From assembly GCA_013286985.1 (NCBI GenBank), contig JABDEQ010000076.1:1-11395 (forward strand): a stretch of 11,395 nt of DNA. Reading direction: 5' to 3'. The translations under genes and the position numbers were made by a program. Positions 6,074 to 11,395 of the stretch are shown here, one piece after another; within the stretch, counting starts at the first letter, position 1; each line of letters begins with the position of its first letter. The notes under the pieces were generated by a model that saw only the letters and a list, made by a program, of their open reading frames with translations, was not told where the DNA came from and did not search any database. Origin of the DNA: Bacteroidota bacterium. Lineage in GTDB: Bacteria; Bacteroidota; Bacteroidia; Sphingobacteriales; Sphingobacteriaceae.

Positions 6074-7999
6074 TTAAATTTTTGTGAGGCTTAGCGTTTC
6101 TTTATATAATGGCAGCAGGTTTTCGAGTACTTTGTTCCATTGCTCAAACTGATCGTTGGTTAACATCAGGTTTTCGTTGTCAAATACCTGGGTAAGTATT
6201 ACATAATTACCTTTTTGTTGGTACTGTAAATCAAATCCCCATACTTTATTGTGAAAGTTTTTACTTTTAGGCAGATAGGAGACCTTATAACCATCGGGTA
6301 TTTTTAGCATGGCAACGTATTTTTTTACAGACTTGAAGCTATATTCAATAGGAACTTTCCGTTTAGGATAATCTATCTGTTCGTCGTCATAAAGTTTAAA
6401 CAGGTTAAGGTTTAAGTAATAATCGCTACCCAATTTTTTAGCATAATCGGGCAGGTTAAAATCGGCGTACAGGGTAATTTCATTGGTTGTAGGCTTCCTG
6501 TCTACCCGGAAGGTATCCAGTTGAAATTTGTTTGATCCGCGCTCAAACTCATTTTTCATATCTTCCTTCATGTCCTTATCGCGCCAGTACATTAACTTGA
6601 TATACATTTCTGACGAAAAATAACCGTTAAGCGATTGTTTGATTTGTCCCTTTATGCCGTTTGGCGTTAACTGAAGCCAGGTAGTATCGGTAAGCGTATT
6701 TTTATCTTTTTCAATGGCCAGTACTTTTACAATCTTGTATTCCTTTTCGCTGATGGCTATCATGGCTTCCTTATCCTGTATAGCGGTTGAGGGCATCCCA
6801 AAAACACAAGTGGGATCCGTTCCATCTAAAAAAACAAACTTATCGTTCAGTTTTATAGCGCATATCATGTGGTTGCTTACCAGCGGCAACGGTGTTTCGC
6901 TAAACTTGTATGGCAAATCGCGTGTGCCTATCCATGTAAAATAGGCCGTTACGCCGGCGGTGTTTAGCATTTGGGTTAAAATGCTGGCCATATCCTTACA
7001 ATCGCCAAAGCGCCTGTTGCAAACCAAGCCTGCTTCGCGGGGCACAAAGCCGCCCATACCATCCTCAAAAGCAACATATTTAATGCTGTGCTGCACCCAC
7101 GAATAAATGGCGCGGGCCTTGCTCTCAGGTGTGGTAAGTTTACCTGTTAATGAGTCAACCACATGCTTCAACTCCGGACTAACCGTGTTATTTACCGCTT
7201 TAATATAGCTGTAATTGAGGTGATACAAATCATCGGCATTTGATAAATAAGGGACAACATTCCCTTTATTGTCTTTATAGTTTTCGATATAAAAAACAAT
7301 GTGCGGCGAGTACCAGGCAAAGCCAGGCGCATCAGGATAACGTTTATTGGCAATACAGTTTTTATATTGAAACGTGTAAATATTATTGTGGTGTTTACTC
7401 TCAACACTTACGGTAATCTGGCTGGTATCCAGGCCCACTAATTGATACTTCAGCGAAATGTCTTTTGATACATTAATTTTCAGTTCGCTGTTGGCTACAG
7501 GGATATAACTTTTAAAATAATACGGCGATAACAGATGAGGGTCTTTATTTAAATAGGATATCTGCAGGTTGCCGATTGATCCCGGTTCAACCGCCGGGAA
7601 ATTGAAGGTAGTTTCTTTTACATCGTCATAAAAAACAAAATCTTCTTTATCGGTACTTGTTTTAAATTCACTTACCTTCAATTTTTTATCATCAGGGGTA
7701 CGTGTATAAGCTTCGTAATTAACCAGCTGCTGAAAATCGCTGTGCGAAAAACCGTACTCACCCATGTAGGCTGTTGCACTGCCCAGCAAATATTCTATTT
7801 GCTGAAGCTCGTTACTTTCCACATAAGGCTTGCCGTCTTTCAGGTTGATGTTATATTCCAGTGTGCGGTTGAGCAATACGGCCTTTTCATCAGGAAATTG
7901 TTTGCGCAGGGCATCGAACGTTTGCGCGTTTAAACTTTTTGATTGCAAAAAAAGGCAAACAAGCGCTGACGAAAGCAGCAAATAAGATTTATTTTTCAT
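6074..7999 (-). CDS. DUF3857/transglutaminase-like protein with intact triad, exported
   Basis: This is a 641-residue exported protein. The signal peptide covers 1-25 (SYLLLSSALVCLFLQ core, cleavage LNA-QT); Cys15 is not in a lipobox. A DUF3857-like beta domain covers about 50-240, and the transglutaminase-like core about 275-400. The latter contains RRFGDCKDMASIL with nucleophile Cys334, SNHMICAI with His377 and VFLDGTDP with Asp392, so a full Cys-His-Asp triad is present. A C-terminal DUF3858-like beta domain (about 545-635) ends the protein. Such proteins are typical of Bacteroidota and are probably periplasmic thiol enzymes (protease, amidase or acyl transferase); their substrates are generally unknown. 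The start overlaps the end of the TPR/MORN_2 gene by 11 bp (7989-7999), indicating translational coupling, and the inactive paralogue follows 7 bp downstream. Function in one envelope complex with both neighbours is inferred. Confidence 0.87.
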   Translation of the reverse strand: MKNKSYLLLSSALVCLFLQSKSLNAQTFDALRKQFPDEKAVLLNRTLEYNINLKDGKPYVESNELQQIEYLLGSATAYMGEYGFSHSDFQQLVNYEAYTRTPDDKKLKVSEFKTSTDKEDFVFYDDVKETTFNFPAVEPGSIGNLQISYLNKDPHLLSPYYFKSYIPVANSELKINVSKDISLKYQLVGLDTSQITVSVESKHHNNIYTFQYKNCIANKRYPDAPGFAWYSPHIVFYIENYKDNKGNVVPYLSNADDLYHLNYSYIKAVNNTVSPELKHVVDSLTGKLTTPESKARAIYSWVQHSIKYVAFEDGMGGFVPREAGLVCNRRFGDCKDMASILTQMLNTAGVTAYFTWIGTRDLPYKFSETPLPLVSNHMICAIKLNDKFVFLDGTDPTCVFGMPSTAIQDKEAMIAISEKEYKIVKVLAIEKDKNTLTDTTWLQLTPNGIKGQIKQSLNGYFSSEMYIKLMYWRDKDMKEDMKNEFERGSNKFQLDTFRVDRKPTTNEITLYADFNLPDYAKKLGSDYYLNLNLFKLYDDEQIDYPKRKVPIEYSFKSVKKYVAMLKIPDGYKVSYLPKSKNFHNKVWGFDLQYQQKGNYVILTQVFDNENLMLTNDQFEQWNKVLENLLPLYKETLSLTKI

Positions 8000-10900
8000 T
8001 TTTTACAGCCATTAATTTTCCATAATAATACCACAGTGTTTTGATGAGCTTTCCATTTTCATCAAAATATTTTGCAGGGCCATTATTAATGCCATTTACA
8101 AAAGTTACCTCCTTTTTCAATTTCCCATTTTTATAATATTCCCTGCCAATACCAGTTGCATTATCCGTTTTATAGTTATAATCAAGCTGTAGTTTTCCGT
8201 CTTCAGCATAGTTCTGATATAAGCCTTCGCTAATACCATAAGCCATATTATCAACAGAGCGCAGCTGACCATTAGCATAATATATTTTGGTTGTGCCATT
8301 TTTTACACCATCGCTGTAACTGCTCTCCCTGGATAGCTTTCCGTTTTGAAAATACGATTTAACCGTTCCATTGCCTCCGGTAATTGAAATAGCCGGTACC
8401 AGCTTACCATCAGCACCCAAATAAGTAAATGATGCCGGGTTATCATCCTCAAAAAGTATCTGATAAGCAAAAGCACCATCGGGGTCATATTTTTTTTCGG
8501 GGCCTTCCAGTTGGTCATCTTTATACACCTCCGTATAATCTTTGCTGGTATTCGTCTCGTAAACAGTTTTTTCACCATTCAGCATATCATTTACATAGGG
8601 TGTTGCTGAGTATAATGTGCCGTCTTCGTTATAAAGCTTCCATATGCCTGTTTTATTGCCATGCAAATAATTCCCTTCGGTATATTTTACCCCTCCATAA
8701 TAATAACTTATATAAGAACTATCTAATACGCCTTTTTTATAAAAGAAACTATTTTCAACACTGCCGTCAAAATAGAAGGTTTTATATGGGCCGTCCAAAT
8801 CGCCGTTTACATAGTTACCCTGCGCCATTATTTTACCGTTTGGATAGCGTAACGTGTATTTGCCCGAAGCTTTGGGAAAAGTATCAACTTCCATCACTTT
8901 ACCAGTGGTGTCAAACTGGGTTAATTTTTCAAGCCAGCCCAGGTAATATTTTTCTTCCAAGGTTTTTTTACCGTTCTGCAAAAAGCTTTCTTTATAACCA
9001 CTTAAATCTCCATCCTGATAGTATGATTTGTTATTTATATTACCCAATTCATCATAACTGATCCATTGCCCCTGGTATTGGCCATCTTTAATCCACCCCT
9101 CCGTTTGTATTTGCCCGTTAGTAAAATAAGCGGTATAATAACCGTCTTCCTTGTCATCGGTCATGTTCACTTCTGATTTCTTTTTACCATTCAGGTAATA
9201 AGTAACCATATTGCCATTGCGATTATTGTTTTTAAACTGACTGATCTGGCTAATTTTACCTGATGGGTAAAACGAGGTATCGGGGCCGCTTAAGGCACCT
9301 TTTTTATCATAACTAACGTGCGCTTTTTTTATTCCATCAGCAGAATAGGTAATTATATTGCCTGCTTTATCGGCATCCGTTACCGAGCTTACTTCAGCGC
9401 CCGTAGCATTAAAGAATTTTGCTGATTTAATAATACCATTATCATAAGTGTATTTTGCATAAACCTTACCATCCTTGCGGTAATAATCGGCTTCGCCAAT
9501 TATTTTATCTTTTTTCATAGTGTATGCCGCCGAAAGCTGGCCATTGTCATAATATTCCTGGTGAAGCCCATTTTCAACGCTATTGATATAGTTGCGTATT
9601 TCTTTGCTCTTACCATTGTCATAATAATATTTCCATTCCCCGTCGCTATAATCTTTAGCTGTATTTCCCTCAACAATCAAATTACCATTTTCGGCATACT
9701 TTTTATACGGGCCTTCTTCTTTCCCGTTTACATATGGCTGCAATTGTCTTAATTGCCCGCTTTTATAAAACTCTTTGTATTCGCCGGTAAGTACGCCATC
9801 TATATAATTATCAGTAACTTCCGGGTTCCCATTGGAATAATAGCTGTGTTGTTCGCCATTCTTTTTGTCAAGCTTATAGTTAGATATACCTTTTCTGTTT
9901 CCGCCATAATAATAGGTAATTACCTGCCCGTCAAGCTTGCCTGCATTGTAATTCTCATTAGATGAAAGGTTGCCATTTATATAATAATATTGCTGCGTAC
10001 CCTGAAGTTTACCATTCTCATAATGTTCTTTCGCCTTTAAATTACCCGAACGGAAATAATATACCCAATCGCCCTCTTGCTGGCCGGTTGGGCTGTATTT
10101 GCCAAACGCCTTAAGGTTGCCCCCAGGGTAAAGCGAAGTCCACGGGCCTGTTACTATTTTACCGTTGTTGCTCAGCGTGCCTTTTCCTATTAGCTTACCA
10201 TCATCAAAATAATACCGTTCGGTAATTTCATCGCGTTTTTTGGCCTGTAGTTCCCTGGTGGCGCGTATCAGGTTAAAATAATTGCCGGCTTCTGTCTCAA
10301 AATTCCCCAGCGCCTTTTTATTGCTTTTAACATAACTTTTAACGATAGGCAGGTTTACGCCAGAAAAATCATGAAAAACAAACAGCTCAAATTCTTTCTG
10401 GTTATACACCTGCTTATAATAAGGCAAATAATACTGTATGTAAAAATCAGTATTGCTATCACTATAGTCCAGCTTTTCAAATACTACCTGCATTTGCCGG
10501 CTTATTGGATCATCTAATGATATGATGGATTTATAATCCCTGTCGAGCGCAATTTTTGAAATCAAAATATCTTCCATCTGCTGGTAATTGGCATCAGGCT
10601 GCCCGGTACGCTTATTCTTTAACTCTGCAATCTCATCAGCATTATTTGCAATTTCGCTCAAAAGTTTAATCGCCTTTCCGGCGTATTTTCCGTCGGGCAA
10701 CATCAACAGGTAGCCCATAAAACATAAAAATGAGGGAACAATTTTACCCTGATTTAAAGCTGTAATCCCCAATTGATAATGCGCGCTATACATATAGGGG
10801 TTAATAAGCAAGGCTTGTTGAAATTGCAATTCTGCATCCTTAAGTCGTTTTAAACTCTGTAGCGCAACGCCTTTATTAAAATATAACAAAGCATAAGCGG

Positions 10901-11288
10901 GGTATTTTGCAATAGCGGTATCAAATACTTTTAAGGCTTCGTCATGCTGGCCCAAATCATTCAGCACATTGCCTAAAACGTTATATAAATCGGGCTCGTT
11001 TTCTCTTTGTTCTTTAAGCGCCAGGCCCTCACGGCAGTACTTTGCCGCCTGTGTATATTGGCTATCGGCCTCGCAAGCTCTGGCCTTTGCGTAAAGCGAC
11101 GATACATAATTGGTATCACTGCGGCTTATTTTGTTATATAAGAGGAGCTCCTTTTTGTACTGTCCGGAGTCGTGAAGTGCAGTTCCCTGTTTGATAATGT
11201 CGCCGGAGTCTATTAATTCTATTTTTTGTGCATAAGAAATCTTCACCGACATCAAAAGCGCCAGTAAAAACAGGATAGGATATTTCAT
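7989..11288 (-). CDS. Exported TPR plus MORN_2 (YwqK-type) repeat protein, 1099 aa
   Basis: Residues 1-20 are a signal peptide (cleavage SYA-QK). About five TPR-like helix pairs occupy 31-200, clearest at 100-132 (LYNVLGNVLNDLGQHDEAL) and 133-166 (LYFNKGVALQSLKRLKDAE). Residues 200-350 are mostly helical with no recognised domain. From 355 to 1092 there are about 30 MORN_2 units of the form G-x4-YY-x-NGKL-x6-Y-x-NG-x3-G. Unit glycines lie at 406, 430, 454, 478, 502, 526, 550, 574, 598, 668, 692, 716, 740, 764, 809, 833, 881, 905, 929, 974, 998, 1022, 1046 and 1070, mostly exactly 24 apart. Shorter, degenerate units end at 643, 809 and 974. Automated annotation often calls MORN_2 proteins antitoxins (YwqK), which does not fit an exported scaffold this large. 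It is the first gene of the operon and likely a beta-repeat scaffold for the two downstream DUF3857 proteins; that role is inferred. Confidence 0.88.
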   Translation of the reverse strand: MKYPILFLLALLMSVKISYAQKIELIDSGDIIKQGTALHDSGQYKKELLLYNKISRSDTNYVSSLYAKARACEADSQYTQAAKYCREGLALKEQRENEPDLYNVLGNVLNDLGQHDEALKVFDTAIAKYPAYALLYFNKGVALQSLKRLKDAELQFQQALLINPYMYSAHYQLGITALNQGKIVPSFLCFMGYLLMLPDGKYAGKAIKLLSEIANNADEIAELKNKRTGQPDANYQQMEDILISKIALDRDYKSIISLDDPISRQMQVVFEKLDYSDSNTDFYIQYYLPYYKQVYNQKEFELFVFHDFSGVNLPIVKSYVKSNKKALGNFETEAGNYFNLIRATRELQAKKRDEITERYYFDDGKLIGKGTLSNNGKIVTGPWTSLYPGGNLKAFGKYSPTGQQEGDWVYYFRSGNLKAKEHYENGKLQGTQQYYYINGNLSSNENYNAGKLDGQVITYYYGGNRKGISNYKLDKKNGEQHSYYSNGNPEVTDNYIDGVLTGEYKEFYKSGQLRQLQPYVNGKEEGPYKKYAENGNLIVEGNTAKDYSDGEWKYYYDNGKSKEIRNYINSVENGLHQEYYDNGQLSAAYTMKKDKIIGEADYYRKDGKVYAKYTYDNGIIKSAKFFNATGAEVSSVTDADKAGNIITYSADGIKKAHVSYDKKGALSGPDTSFYPSGKISQISQFKNNNRNGNMVTYYLNGKKKSEVNMTDDKEDGYYTAYFTNGQIQTEGWIKDGQYQGQWISYDELGNINNKSYYQDGDLSGYKESFLQNGKKTLEEKYYLGWLEKLTQFDTTGKVMEVDTFPKASGKYTLRYPNGKIMAQGNYVNGDLDGPYKTFYFDGSVENSFFYKKGVLDSSYISYYYGGVKYTEGNYLHGNKTGIWKLYNEDGTLYSATPYVNDMLNGEKTVYETNTSKDYTEVYKDDQLEGPEKKYDPDGAFAYQILFEDDNPASFTYLGADGKLVPAISITGGNGTVKSYFQNGKLSRESSYSDGVKNGTTKIYYANGQLRSVDNMAYGISEGLYQNYAEDGKLQLDYNYKTDNATGIGREYYKNGKLKKEVTFVNGINNGPAKYFDENGKLIKTLWYYYGKLMAVKNEK
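8010..10224 (-). repeat. Protein-coding tandem MORN_2 repeat array with 165-residue super-repeat
   Basis: This region encodes residues 355-1092 of the large operon protein. The basic unit is 24 codons (72 bp). Three 21-codon variant units (residues 622-643, 788-809 and 953-974) divide the array, so that super-repeats run 478-643, 643-809 and 809-974 (165, 166 and 165 residues, each seven units), with a partial block before and a five-unit partial block after. The DNA copies have diverged strongly, so the array is old rather than a recent expansion. Confidence 0.75.
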
Positions 11289-11395
11289 TATAATAAGGCA
11301 AAGTTTTAGTTACGGGTGAAAATAATATTTTTTTGTGACGAAGGAAGAAATAATTGTGGCATAATTTAAGTCTGTTTTCTTACGAAAAACGAGTC
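11289..11395 (-). promoter_or_regulatory. Upstream region of the three-gene operon
   Basis: This region should hold the operon promoter, because the first gene begins at 11288 and nothing else is encoded here. On the minus strand the best -7 candidate is AAACTTTG (11299-11306), which misses the TAnnTTTG consensus at one base. I see no convincing -33 TTTG at the right distance. An AT-rich small hairpin (TTTTC/GAAAA) lies near the window edge. The true promoter may be degenerate, use another sigma factor, or lie beyond the window. Confidence 0.3.

Noticed and set aside
7940..7999. Lipoprotein signal in the active DUF3857 protein (Cys15) or in the CBM9-like protein (Cys22)
   Set aside because: The residues before each Cys (ALV and ISF) do not fit a lipobox, which needs a small residue at -1, and better signal peptidase I sites follow.
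8429..9061. Plus-strand open frame of 210 codons opposite the MORN_2 array, plus hydrophobic antisense frames at 9561-9752 and 9753-9965
   Set aside because: They lie wholly antisense to a well-supported gene. Their content (His/Tyr-rich or Ile/Phe-rich) is what the complement of repeated Tyr, Asn and Gly codons gives, and they show no domain or start context.
8010..10224. DNA-level repeats suggestive of a CRISPR array or recent tandem duplication
   Set aside because: The periodicity is at the protein level; nucleotide copies are diverged, there are no identical direct repeats with unique spacers, and the frame is open throughout.
7989..11288. Calling the MORN_2 protein a YwqK-type antitoxin
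   Set aside because: MORN_2 repeats are often labelled antitoxin by automated annotation, but this is a 1099-residue protein with a signal peptide and TPRs in an operon with exported enzymes, with no toxin nearby.

Overview
The window looks like chromosomal DNA of a Bacteroidota member, most likely of the Sphingobacteriaceae type (Mucilaginibacter or Pedobacter relatives). This is an inference from four things: AT-leaning composition, TAnnTTTG-type promoter boxes, lack of clear Shine-Dalgarno sites, and secreted families (DUF3857 transglutaminases, MORN_2 repeat proteins) that are common in that phylum. No RNA genes, insertion sequences, prophage genes or CRISPR arrays were seen, and no gap without a gene exceeds 300 bases.

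Left part (1-4100): a minus-strand pair made of a small ORF and a zeta-toxin-like P-loop kinase, cut by the window edge. It is followed by plus-strand genes for an alpha/beta hydrolase and a NAPE-PLD/UlaG-like metallo-beta-lactamase-fold hydrolase, then minus-strand clpS, then a plus-strand secreted protein with a CBM9/DOMON-like domain and a Gly/His-rich tail. A perfect 13-bp hairpin closes this part and separates it from the convergent operon.

Right part (4102-11288): one compact three-gene minus-strand operon. The order of transcription is (1) a 1099-residue exported TPR plus MORN_2-repeat protein, (2) an exported DUF3857 transglutaminase-like protein with an intact Cys-His-Asp triad, overlapping gene 1 by 11 bp, and (3) a diverged DUF3857 paralogue in which all three triad positions are replaced, 7 bp downstream. 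All three begin with signal peptides, so they probably act together in the periplasm or cell envelope. The repeat protein looks like a scaffold, with one active enzyme and one pseudoenzyme.

This operon is the most interesting part of the window. The repeat protein has about 30 units in strict 24-residue register, interrupted at regular intervals by a 21-residue variant unit. This gives a higher-order repeat of about 165 residues, seven units long. Elsewhere, three recognisable promoters place the -7 box 4 to 18 nt from the start codon, which suggests leaderless or very short-leader transcripts.
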